A DNA stretch of 64,000 nt. Origin: Melolontha melolontha (lineage: Eukaryota > Arthropoda > Insecta > Coleoptera > Scarabaeidae). Positions 35,519 to 45,109 of this stretch are shown in pieces. The notes beneath the pieces were generated by a model, which made no database searches, was not told where the DNA came from, and saw only the letters and a program-made list of their open reading frames with translations. The stretch spans positions 56,599,126 to 56,663,125 of the forward strand of contig OW285238.1 in NCBI GenBank assembly GCA_935421215.2, given 5' to 3'. Numbering within the stretch: position 1 is the first letter of the stretch; each line of letters starts with the position of its first letter. Both the position numbers and the translations under genes were made by a program.

Positions 35519-36366
35519 TGGGTAGCAATGTAAGCCATTGTGCTGGTATAGAGTGCATTTTGATAAAACCATCTGAGGACACCAAAGGGTAATATTATTA
35601 CATAACAAGTTTGCTTTAAAGGTATTATCACAACGATATTGCTGGCAAATCCTAGTATCTTTAGGTTAGTTGTAATTTAAACAAATTTAAAAAAAATATA
35701 GTACATTAACAAGAAAATTAGCAGATAAGTTCAATGGAAATAAAATTCCACCATCAAGATTTAAATTTAGAAGAAGCCTATTAAAACTATTAGCATTTAT
35801 AAACAACTGGTTGTAGGACCTAATAGAAATATGGACTAATATTAATGTCAATATTACTATCCATCTAACCTCGATCAACGAACAAACGCACTGGTGAAGC
35901 TAATATGAGAAAGTAGTTACATTCATATGGATTTATTTGCGTATTTATAAGTAGAAACAGGCTACTAAACACATATACTGCATGAAACATAAGCAAATAA
36001 AAATATGTTGGAAGAAAGACATTTCCTTCAAAACATGTTATAATAATAATAATATCTTTTAGTGCCCAACAGGCGAACCAATTACATAGTAAAAATATAT
36101 AAAACACAACACATACAAAAGTGGTCCTCAAGAATTAATTATAAATATTAATCAACAAACTTAACTATAAAAAGTAAAGATAATAATAACAACAAACTAA
36201 AGAATTGACAAAATATTTATTAGTATTAGTTCATACAAAAAGGTTTAAGTATATCAATACGTTATGCACGTATTACGCATTTGTTACAAATGAAACAGAC
36301 ATTCAATATACATATCTGTAGCTGTACACATGGACAATACACCTCGTATTTTCAGCATTTACTTCT

Positions 36367-36412
36367 GCTTAAGACACGTGTTTCTGCCATCTATAGGCGT
36401 CATCAGTCAAGC
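36367..36412 (-). ncRNA. Hammerhead ribozyme motif (inverted unit)
   Basis: Reverse complement of the two + strand motifs in this element: GCTTGA, CTGATGA, stem II GCC/GGC, GAAACACGTGTC, TTAAGC. Confidence 0.65.
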
Positions 36413-36829
36413 TAGTGAAGTAATGTAATACAAATGATACAAATCTTTTTAAGAACAGATTTGTATCTGTATATACATTTACGCTGAAATCGCCTACAAG
36501 ATATAGCAAATTTCGTCCTATAAGGTGGCACTATTTAATAAGTGACATCTGACGGACGAAAGAGACTATGCCGAAAAAGGTGACCTTTCGCTTGACCAGC
36601 TATGCTGGTACATAAACGAAAAAATACGTATAGGTGTAGTCCATTAACACGAGCCAGATGGCGGTAAATATACAAAAAGGTTTAAGTATATCAATACATT
36701 ATGCACGTATTACGCATTTGTTACAAATGAAACAGACATGCAATATACATATCTGTAACTGTACAGATGTCACTTATTAAATAGTGCCGCCTTATAGATT
36801 TCTATCATTTGTATTACATTGCTTCTCTA

Positions 36830-36875
36830 GCTTGACTGATGACGCCTATAGATGGCAGAAACACGTGTCTTAAGC
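36830..36875 (+). ncRNA. Hammerhead ribozyme motif, first direct unit
   Basis: Stem I GCTTGA pairs with TTAAGC (six pairs, one G-U). The core CTGATGA is canonical. Stem II is GCC/GGC around TATAGAT, with a C/A mismatch at its base. GAAAC follows; stem III is the self-complementary ACACGTGT; then C, giving a GUC cleavage triplet directly before TTAAGC. A stem III without a loop is expected to work best as a dimer. Confidence 0.7.
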
Positions 36876-37266
36876 AGAAGTAAATGCTGAAAATACGAGG
36901 TGTATTGTCCATGTGTTCAGTTACAGATATGTATATTGCATGTCTGTTACATTTGTAACAAATGCGTTATACATGCATAACGTATTGATATACTTAAACC
37001 TTTTTGTATATTTACCGCCATCTGGCTCGTGTTAATGGACTACACCTATACGTATTTTTTCGTTTATGTACCAGCATAGGTGGTCAAGCAAAAGGTCGCC
37101 TTTTTCGGCATAGTCTCTTTCGTCCGTCAGATGTCACTTATTAAATAGTGCCACCTTATAGGACGAAATTTGCTATATCTTGTAGGCGATTTCAGCGTAA
37201 ATATATATACAGATACAAATATGTTCTTAAAAAGATTTGTATCATTTGTATTACATTGCTTCACTA

Positions 37267-37312
37267 GCTTGACTGATGACGCCTATAGATGGCAGAAACA
37301 CGTGTCTTAAGC
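37267..37312 (+). ncRNA. Hammerhead ribozyme motif, second direct unit
   Basis: Identical in all motif elements to the one at 36830-36875. Cleavage at both would release a 437-nt RNA. Confidence 0.7.
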
Positions 37313-39110
37313 AGAAGTAAATGCTGAAAATACGAGGTGTACTGTCCATGTGTACAGTTACAGATATGTATATTGCACGTCTGTTTCATTTGTAGTATTA
37401 ATTTATTAGTTATAAAGTAAAAATGACTATGTTGAAAAAAAATAAGTAAAAATAAATAAGAAAATGAATAAAAATAACAATTTAAATGAAAGCGGTAATT
37501 AAGAATTATAAATTAACAATAATAAAGTCATCCAACCCATAAAAATATCATCATATACGCGGTACCACGCTCAGGATACACGCCAGTAAGTCTAAATGAT
37601 GAAGAACTTCTAAAATCGACGTTGAACACGTTCAATAGCATTTATTTACGAGCCGGATATAGGATACTACACAGTCGACCCATACTTCAACTTACTAGCC
37701 ACCAACGCAAATAAAAGTGTTTTTAGTAAATCAATATCACTGAAGTACTGCTTAGTCCTCACCACGAAGCCAGCGTAGACCAACATACCATATCAATATG
37801 TAAACTCAATGCCGGATCAAACAGAACACCTAGGTCTTTGATATAGCTGACTTTCATGAGAGTCAACTTGCGGGTAAATGAAACAAAGCATTTATCGACG
37901 TGCAAACGAAAATGATTCGCTTTAGACCAAGCTGAAATAAGGTCAAGACTCTCTTGTAGATTATTAACACCTTCAACAGAGGAAATAGCAGCAAAAAAGT
38001 AGGAAGTGATTTATAAAAACCAGCGGGCCAGGTTTAAACCCTAGGGAACACCAGAAGACGAAGCAAATATCGAACTAAATCCATTGTAAAACACACATTA
38101 TTAACTCGATTCTCTAGAGAGGATTGTATTAAATTGAGGAGATAAGGCACGAAACCGTAATACGATAATTTACCCAGCAATATACTATGATCTTTCTTGT
38201 GTCAAGAGCACGAAAAAAATCAGCATAAACACAATCGACCTGTTCCCGAATGTCCATAATTTTACAGGTAATCTGCATGAAACAAGCCAGATTAGTCGAG
38301 GTGGATCTACTAGGGAAGAAACCACGCTAATATGGAGGAATAGAGGTCCAAAATATGGAATTATACAAGCATTGCTCGAAAATCCTTCTTTTTACCTGTC
38401 TTAAAAAGAGGAACGATTCTGAAACGTTTCCAAGCTTAAGTAAAGACAGGTAAAAATAGCAAGATTGATAATCTTTTGCAAAGAAAGAGCGAGCGAGTTA
38501 TGGGCATCTTTAATAATAAGACTGAAAATCATATTATCACCTGCAGTGAATTTATTCGGAAAACAATCTATAATCTGAATCAAGGCTTCTACAGTAACTG
38601 GGTTAATTCAAAAAAAGGAAGATCCATAGGAACGCTAATGGGGACCTATGAAAGAGAGGGGGTAGTGTACACCTCAGAAAAATTATGTGCAAATGAATCA
38701 ACGATGTCCCGCAGATTGTCTAAAATAATCTTTTGTAACAAACACGTATAATTTTTAACTAATTTTTAAATGTAGCACCGCTTTTTGTGAATTTTATGAA
38801 TTAATTAATGAAACATAAAAAGTCTCATATGCAGCTGGTTTATTTATTATATTGGGTAAGTACATGCAAGTTTTCATTGAACTTAAAATTGATTAATTTT
38901 TTAACAAACAGAATATATGAACTAATCAAAAATATATTCAACAATAATTACATAAGTATTGATAATTTTTTTGATAACTTTAACTAGATTCACGAATCTT
39001 TGTTGCTATAAAAATCTTAATAGCAAAAAAGATGAGTGCTAATATTGTTAAAATTATTAAAAAAAATCCAAGTTAAGACTAATTCGCGCATAATAGCTAT
39101 TTATGTAACC

Positions 39111-39226
39111 AGTTATGAAATGGGTTATTTTGTGTAACGAAATGGAATGTTTGCAGGACGAGCGAGCGTAGTGAGCGAGATCCTGCAAAATGACATGAGT
39201 TACACAAAATAACATTTCATAACGTG
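39111..39226. repeat. Imperfect hairpin upstream of the recombinase ORF
   Basis: Arms of about 46-48 bp (39111-39158 and 39181-39226) pair through TTATTTTGTGTAAC/GTTACACAAAATAA and TTTGCAGGA/TCCTGCAAA. The loop is CGAGCGAGCGTAGTGAGCGA, far more GC-rich than its surroundings. The word TAACCAGTTATGAAA at 39106-39120 resembles TAACTAGTTACGAAA in the palindrome downstream of the ORF. Confidence 0.75.
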
Positions 39227-39437
39227 TTTCATACAAGATTTTATCTAATTTTGACCAAAACATAGATTTATAATTTTCCAGTTGATCTGACATTAAACGT
39301 CATAAGTCGTATTAAATAATTAGTGACAGTTTTTATGCTATTGATAATAATTCATTTGACTTGACAGGTGTTTGTTAATTTAAGTATAAGTATTTACTTT
39401 TATTAGCTAAATATTTCGGTGCATTGTACGAGTAAAA

Positions 39438-40487
39438 ATGTCGGATTCAGATTCAGGTGGACTGCCAAGCGATATAGAAGAGGCTGCACAAAGTGCATTA
39501 TCGACTATGATTCCACAAAAGTCGAAAACCCAGTACGATTTGGCGTATGAAAAATTTGGGAAGTGGCTTAAAGACAAAAAAATTAAATGTGTTAATGAGA
39601 AGGTTTTATTAGCCTATTTCGAGGGAAGAAAGAATCAAAAAGCTTCAACACTCTGGACTCTTTATTCCATGTTACGAAGTGAATTGTCTTTGAAGAAGAA
39701 TATTGATATTGCAAAATATGCCAGTTTACATGCATTTCTAAAGAGGCAGTCAGAGGGATACCATGCAAAAAAGTCTAATATTTTGTCAAAGGAAAACGTC
39801 TCCCGGTTTATGACAGAAGCTGAGGATAAAACATATTTAATGACAAAGGTCGCATTGATCGTTGGAATAGCTGGTGCTTGTCGAAAAAGTGAGCTAACTT
39901 TTCTACGTGTGGGGGATATTTTAGACGAGTGTTCTCATTTTGTAATAAAAATCCCTAATACAAAGACAAAAGTAACGCGCGAGTTTGTGATCACAGAAGG
40001 AAATATTGAAGGGCAAAATTTTCTTGATCTTATTAGAAAACATATTTCTTTGCGTCCACAAAACGTTAATCACGATAGCTTTTTCGTCAAATATAATAAT
40101 GGTAAATGCGGGGCACAGCCAGTTGGCATTAATACAATCGGTAATCTACCGAAAAGAATTGCTCAGTTTTTGAAACTACCAAATCCCTTCTTATTTACCG
40201 GACACTGCTTCAGAAGGTCATCGGCTACCTTTTTGGCAGATTCTGGTGCGGATATTTTTAAGGTTAAACGACATGGAGGCTGGAAGTCCAATACTGTAGC
40301 TGAGGGCTATGTAGAGAATTCTATAGAAAATAAGAAAAGGATTGCCAATGATATTCTTGGTGAATCAAGCTCAAATGCACATTCCGTTTTGCATCATAAC
40401 ATCAGAGTACCTGCCATGAATTCTACGTGTGCAGGAATTAACCTCACCAATTGTTCACATTGTGACATAAATGTTTATAATGCATAA
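39438..40487 (+). CDS. Crypton-type tyrosine recombinase, intact ORF
   Basis: A 349-codon intact protein. A tyrosine recombinase cuts and rejoins DNA through a covalent bond to Tyr. The catalytic set is complete: Arg149 (GACRKSELTFLRVGDI), a Lys in NTKTKVTREF (176 or 178), His256-x-x-Arg259 (TGHCFRRSSATFLADSG), His279/Trp282 (KRHGGWKSNTVAEGYV) and Tyr291, nine residues after Trp282, the same spacing as Trp315-Tyr324 in Cre. Residues 1-115 have the helical SAM-like DNA-binding part usual before this domain. The C-terminus (310-349) is Cys/His/Asn-rich and ends in NCSHCDINVYNA. Start 39438 is the first ATG of the frame. Proteins of this kind belong to the Crypton transposons of insects or to genes derived from them; I cannot tell which from one copy. 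No other gene lies beside it. Confidence 0.88.
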   Translation: MSDSDSGGLPSDIEEAAQSALSTMIPQKSKTQYDLAYEKFGKWLKDKKIKCVNEKVLLAYFEGRKNQKASTLWTLYSMLRSELSLKKNIDIAKYASLHAFLKRQSEGYHAKKSNILSKENVSRFMTEAEDKTYLMTKVALIVGIAGACRKSELTFLRVGDILDECSHFVIKIPNTKTKVTREFVITEGNIEGQNFLDLIRKHISLRPQNVNHDSFFVKYNNGKCGAQPVGINTIGNLPKRIAQFLKLPNPFLFTGHCFRRSSATFLADSGADIFKVKRHGGWKSNTVAEGYVENSIENKKRIANDILGESSSNAHSVLHHNIRVPAMNSTCAGINLTNCSHCDINVYNA

Positions 40488-40556
40488 AATAAAAATTTAA
40501 CCAGTTTGTGTCATTTAACGTTCCCCTTTATTAACTTGAGATGAAATGATTTTTTC

Positions 40557-40643
40557 AAAATATTTCGTAACTAGTGATGAAATGAACTTTTCAACACTAG
40601 TTACGAAATATTTTACTTTTCGTAACTAGTTACGAAAAGTAAA
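40557..40643. repeat. Palindromic site cluster downstream of the recombinase
   Basis: The 11-mer TTCGTAACTAG occurs four times in alternating orientation (starting near 40564, 40598, 40619 and 40626). The last two form a perfect 32-bp palindrome (40612-40643) and the first two form 20-bp arms with an 18-base spacer (40557-40576, 40595-40614). This is the form that paired recombinase-binding sites take. Confidence 0.8.
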
Positions 40644-40714
40644 CCGTTTCCTAACGTCATACAGTTTTGAAAAGTGTCACTTTATGTGTCAAAATTAGAT
40701 AAATAATAATAAAG

Positions 40715-41056
40715 GAGATTATTTTTTAAACAGTCCTGTCGGCCAATCGTAATGATAAAAAACTTCAAATCGACCAATAGCATCAAAATTACACTGATTA
40801 TTTGCTAATAGCAACTGGTGACTACTGGTTATGGAAAATGGTACTTTCACGTTAACATCGGGAGCAAAAATGAATGCTTGAGACCTAACAAAAAGCTATT
40901 TTCCGAGTTAAGCAGAATTGGTTAATGACTTCTTCAGTTCCAAATCACCGGATTTATTCAGTCATAGGCGATTGTAAAGAATAAAGAAGATTATTTTTTA
41001 AACAGTACTGGCAGCAATTGGTCGATTTGAATTTTTTTCTCATTACGATTGGCTGA
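40715..41056. repeat. Small inverted-repeat element
   Basis: Arms 40741-40780 and 41015-41054 are reverse complements (GGCCAATCGTAATGA..., with few mismatches). Just outside the left arm, and again just before the right arm, the word GATTATTTTTTAAACAGT occurs in direct orientation (40717 and 40989). There is no coding content; it is likely a MITE or the edge of a larger element. Confidence 0.6.
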
Positions 41057-42148
41057 CAGTTGAAATATAGAAAAGATAGGTTAAAGTTACAATGAGTCGA
41101 GCTCTAAAATGTTACGTTAAATTAATTATGGCAGGATATAGAAAACAAAGACAAAATATCAAATGAAATTAGACTATATAAATTAATATTAATCACACGA
41201 ATTACTTAGTTTTCCAAATACGTCTTGTCCTTTGGAGATGATAGTTATCAGCGCGTGAAAGAAAGACTCGCTACGATACGGTTTTTATTCTTTCTGGGTT
41301 GGTGGTAATCAGCTAATTTAACTCCGTGATAGTCCCAGATGTTATAGGATACAGTGCCTAGATGGAGTCTTCAACAGGGAGCTTACTTTTTCGAAGATCG
41401 GATTGGAGTTCTACCCGGTTGTACGGTTCTAAGGTTCTACACAGAGTTTGGTTTAATTTATTTTCCCCAAACTTCTAAAGTCGCTTCAAACAAAATGGCT
41501 ATTCCCAATAATTTTAATTACTTCTTCGACTTGATCCACTTTATGCGATATAGCGATATGTCGAAAAGCTGTGACTCTAGCTTTCTTTACTGAAGATTTG
41601 CACTACTTTTCAAGACTTAAACTTAATACCACGAAGGTCGGAGCTCGAATCCCGCAATCACTCGCTGGTATAGAAAACGATAGGGGGTGATACAGTTACC
41701 AAATTTTAAACACAGATAGCAATATACGTACCCGTTGATCGTATTTAAATTATTCGCAAACAAGTTAAGATACCAGGACTTGACAATAAATAAGGGAAAA
41801 CTAAAAATGAAAATTAAAGTAGTAGCACCATAAAATAATTTTCTTATCTAATTATACTATACAGTAATCTATCAACGAACAGTTTCCTACATATTAAATA
41901 TTTCAAACATACAATTTACTTATTGTATTATCTATCTTAGTACACATTGTAAGTAAATTTAGATGTAAAAAAAAATCTGAATAATTATAATATTAATTTA
42001 AAAAAAGTATTTTCCAACATGAGAATAGTTATACCGTACCGTATGTAGAAAAGAAAATAAAATTTGACCCTGTAACGTAGTTTTCACAACAATGTTTCTA
42101 AAAATATCTTTTAAAAGTAGGTCTTTTTTCATTTTTATTGAATTTCAG
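41057..42148. other. Unassigned sequence before the cyclase exon
   Basis: The part at 41200-41700 is less AT-rich than its surroundings and ends with GAGCTCGAATCCCGC, which resembles a polymerase III B box, but no matching A box is clear. It ends in the polypyrimidine tract and AG (42147-42148) of the exon acceptor. The region up to this AG is presumably intron of the cyclase gene. Confidence 0.35.
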
Positions 42149-42503
42149 ATATCAATGAACAAGAATTCTTAGACAGACTCGGACAAGAATTAATAAGAAC
42201 TTCATGCACTGGAAGTTACGAGAGAGCATTCAGAAGTCTGGGAGACAACTTAAAAGAATTCCTAACGACACTGGATGGTGTACACGAAGTTTTACAGCAT
42301 CAGCAAGGCGAGGACGACGAAGATAGAGAAGCGGTATTTATATGTACGAGTAGAGATGATTTCCTTCAACTTGACTTTACGACGGAGAGGCCAGCCGTCG
42401 CCTATTTACTAGTCGGTAGTTTGAAAGCTATAGCTAGGATACTATATGCGACTGAAGCTAAAGTTTCGATGACTCAAAGTGCACACGATGCCAGATATTT
42501 CAG
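42149..42503 (+). CDS. Soluble guanylate cyclase alpha subunit, internal exon
   Basis: The enzyme makes cGMP from GTP and is activated by nitric oxide as an alpha/beta dimer in the cytosol. This exon encodes INEQEFLDRLGQELIRTSCT ... LKEFLTTLDGVHEVLQHQQG ... AYLLVGSLKAIARILYATEA, which fits the HNOB-like N-terminal region of alpha subunits, up to AHDARYF. The acceptor is TTTCAG and the donor AG|GTAAGG. The first two bases finish a codon from an earlier exon not found in the window, and the last two join the first base of the exon at 51829 to give Arg. The sequence is much less AT-rich than its surroundings and has no stop, so I take it as functional. Confidence 0.88.
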
Positions 42504-43051
42504 GTAAGGCTTTCATAAATGTAAACTACATTTCAGTTGCATTTGATATTTATGTGTCTTACGACATTTTCATAATTCATGACATTTAATTTATCTCTCT
42601 AAATGTACAGTATTTTATACTGAAACGTACATAATTATAATTGTTGGAGGATTTCAAAATATAAGCATTTATTCAATATGGTTTCATATTATTAAGGCAG
42701 TTTCAAAAAAATTAAAATGAAATATACTTGAGTGTAGGGTTGGAACATCTATGTCGGTGTTATGTAGCGATCTTCAAATATCGATGCCTGCTCATCGAAA
42801 TATTTATGTTTTAGAAAAAATATCGGTTCATATTTTTACAGTGATTTGTAATTTGTATTTGTACTTATATTTTTTTTGTGATATTATATTTTTATGTTGG
42901 TATTACATATAATTCATAATATATTTGTTTTTTTATTATTTGTTATTATTCATATTTCTTTACACAGCAAGTTTTAAATAAAATATCTAAATGTATAAGG
43001 ATCATTTAAGGGACAAAAGACTGTATTTAATTGTAATTTTTTTTTTAAATA

Positions 43052-43200
43052 ATAATAACAATAATAATAATAATAATAATAAATGTCTTTACTCCAATAA
43101 AAGTTAGAGATATAAATAATAGATTGTAAGTTGCATAAATAACAAATTATAAATCGTTAATTCTTATTCCTCCTGGTTTGAAGGAATTTTCGGAATGTGT
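43052..43200 (-). repeat. (TAA)n tail and 3' end of a non-LTR copy
   Basis: AAT/AAC triplets at 43052-43081 are followed by ATGTCTTTACTCCAATAAAA, comparable with TTGTCTTTATTGTCCAAC after the tract at 24412. This marks a - strand Jockey-like 3' end; no coding part was recognised. Confidence 0.5.
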
Positions 43201-44040
43201 TTGACCGAAATATGTTTTGAATAATACACTAGTTGGAATTAACACTAATATATTTACAGGATAATTATTAATAAATTGAATCTTAGAGTTCCAGTAATTT
43301 AATATACATGAATCTGGCCTTAATAGTAAAGACCGAGAAACTGGCTAATACATAAATATATTCTTGAAAGTAGATCGCTGAAATCTGGGTTTGAACTGAA
43401 CTTAGTTTTAACTTATTTTTACAATGAAAGTTTTGTCACCGCCATTTACAAAGGAGGGAAAAAACAACTAAAATAATTATAATGAAATCGCGCTGCAAAG
43501 ATTTTACTCTTCTTCAAGGAAAGGTAGATGATGCAGTTTACCAACGTCATAAACCGATTAAAATAAACAACATGCACATGAACCCTTAATTATAATACTG
43601 GGAAATAAAATAAATATTAAATACTAAATACACAATAAAAACAAATACAGAATTTTGAATGGCATGTACCGAGTACGTAAATTACAATAAACACCAAGTG
43701 GACTAGAGACATAGAACAGTCTTCGAGTAATACAGGAAAAATGCAATAAACCGTAATCTCTAAACCTTATCGTAAAATATGAATATATTCAATATAATAA
43801 ATACAATAAATGAAATATATCAGTAAAATTTATGCTATTATATAAGTTTACATCTGCAATTAATTAATTTACAAAAAAGATTCTACCTGTATTGAGTAAA
43901 GAGCTTTATGACTGTAGAAAACAAGACAATGCATAAGCAATATAATACCTGACCACTTACGAAATTAACAAGTTATATATTTGGGAAACTCCAAGATCTT
44001 TCTATACACGTATAAGTATTAAACTTATTTTTTATTGTAA

Positions 44041-44097
44041 ATCCACTACAATACTGTTTCTCCATACGATGGCTTCATCGGGTGGATGAAAAACTGA
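44041..44097 (-). ncRNA. Hammerhead-like motif with mutated core
   Basis: Stem I ATCCAC/GTGGAT has six perfect pairs. Stem II is GCCA/TGG-A and stem III is ACAGTATTGT followed by A. The core reads CCGATGA instead of CUGATGA and GAAAC is kept, so activity is probably lost. Confidence 0.5.
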
Positions 44098-44230
44098 ATA
44101 TTTAAAATACAGGTTTGACTATTTATGTATGTACAAATTATTGAGAAAAATGGTGATGTAAAACTGTTTTACAATCTTAAATTTAGTGGAGGAGAGTTGT
44201 TTAAATCTAATTGGTCATGTAAAGCTAATC

Positions 44231-44659
44231 CTACATTATTATATCTATTAATTTCTCAGTTTTTTTTAAGTTGCTTTTATCTTGAATATGTAAAACTTTC
44301 AAATCTATCTTAAATCTAAAATTGATATCTAAATCATGATTTGCGAAATTTGAATCTGTTTTCTTTCCTTTATGACTTCTCTCGTGTTCTTTCATCCTAA
44401 TTTTGAACGTCCTCCCCGTTTGTCCTATATATACTTTATTACAATCTTCACATGTTAACTTATATACACCAGAGTTTGATTTTTTGTCTATTTTATCTTT
44501 GTTGTTTTTAATAATGTTCTGTATAGTATTGTCTTTTTTAAATGATATATGTTCGTTATTAAGTTTTTTGACGAAAATACCAATTTTTTCCGAAATCTTT
44601 CCTAAGTAAGTGATTGTATTGCAAGATAATTTCTGAAAATTATTTTCTTCGAATTCCAA
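44231..44659 (-). pseudogene. Penelope GIY-YIG endonuclease fragment
   Basis: The 142-codon ORF has SGVYKLTCEDCNKVYIGQTG with RTFKIRMKEHERSHKGKK and SNFANHDLDINFRF: the GVY...YIG core, the Cys pair, Arg and His of the Penelope-type endonuclease. The preceding reverse transcriptase is missing apart from a short linker. It is closer to the protein at 28106 than to the one near 13000, but the attached termini differ from those at 28831. Confidence 0.85.
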
Positions 44660-44970
44660 AAAATTGTAGTCTTACCCACCGATGGAAATATTTTGACATT
44701 CTTTGGAGGAGGAGTATCATGATGTCCTGGCGTGGGCCATCGTAGTTTTTAAAAATCGAATTTAGTGGCGCCTTCTCTTAGAGATGTATGTCTGCCGTTC
44801 CTTTGTTCGACAATTTAACACATGTTTTAGACCTTTTCCTTAAGAGGCAAGTGTTTGTCTTTTTAGATTGGCATGTTAAATTTAGTCTTTACGGGGATGC
44901 AGTGTATAGTAGTTGTGCGGAAGCGTTTTTCTTACTTTACTGTGCCCCATGTGCGACTTTTAATTAGTAG

Positions 44971-45019
44971 TTTTTACCTACTGATGATGACAACTTAGTT
45001 GTCGAAATACGTATTTTGG
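44971..45019 (+). ncRNA. Hammerhead-like motif with strong stem II
   Basis: Core CTGATGA, one extra T, stem II GACAAC/GTTGTC (six perfect pairs, loop TTA), GAAA, then the self-complementary ATACGTAT. Stem I pairing is partial (ACCTA against TTGG). It probably marks the 3' end of another Penelope copy on the + strand, of which no coding part was found between 44690 and 44970. Confidence 0.4.
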
Positions 45020-45109
45020 ATACGACTAATAATTGTGGTAAGGGGTTATATACCTTTTTTAAATTATGATGTCCTCTGTTGACATGGTCATTTGGATTTA
45101 CGAACTTAG

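Larger units (their letters stand above)
36235..37392 (+). mobile_element. Foldback family with 14-bp target duplication, long copy 1 (1158 bp)
   Basis: It begins ACAAAAAGGTTTAAGTATAT and ends GTCTGTTTCATTTG. The flanks are TAGTATTAGTTCAT (36221-36234) and TAGTATTAATTTAT (37393-37406), 12 of 14 matching. Inside, an inverted, shortened copy on the left faces two direct copies on the right: the hammerhead motif occurs once on the - strand (36367-36412) and twice on the + strand (36830-36875, 37267-37312), the last two 437 nt apart. There is no ORF. The element sits in the 3' region of a Jockey-like copy. Confidence 0.85.
36040..38750 (-). mobile_element. Jockey-like copy interrupted by a foldback element
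   Basis: The 3' end is a (TAA)n tract at 36040-36053. The 3' region is split by the foldback element 36235-37392. Decayed - strand coding follows: VPISVPMDLPFFELTQLL and AWKRFRIVPLFKTGKKKDFR (polymerase start, about 38700-38380), SGVP near 38045, then KANHFRLHVDKCFVSFTRKL and VSYIKDLGVLFDPALSLHID (about 37920-37790). Stops are frequent and the YADD box was not seen. The coding part resembles the copies at 8750 and 21161. Confidence 0.7.
43980..44680 (-). mobile_element. Penelope-like element, 5'-truncated, - strand
   Basis: It contains a GIY-YIG remnant (44231-44659) and, downstream of it on the - strand, the terminus GATGAAGCCATCGTATGGAG (44041-44097), which is homologous to the palindrome at 34191-34385. 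It lies inside the cyclase intron, against the direction of that gene. Confidence 0.82.

Noticed and set aside
35865..36131. - strand ORF resembling a membrane protein
   Set aside because: It overlaps the (TAA)n tail of a non-LTR copy; the hydrophobic residues come from AT-rich codons.
41630..41660. SINE head suggested by GCTCGAATCCC
   Set aside because: Only a B-box-like word is present; no A box at the right distance and no repeat of the body.
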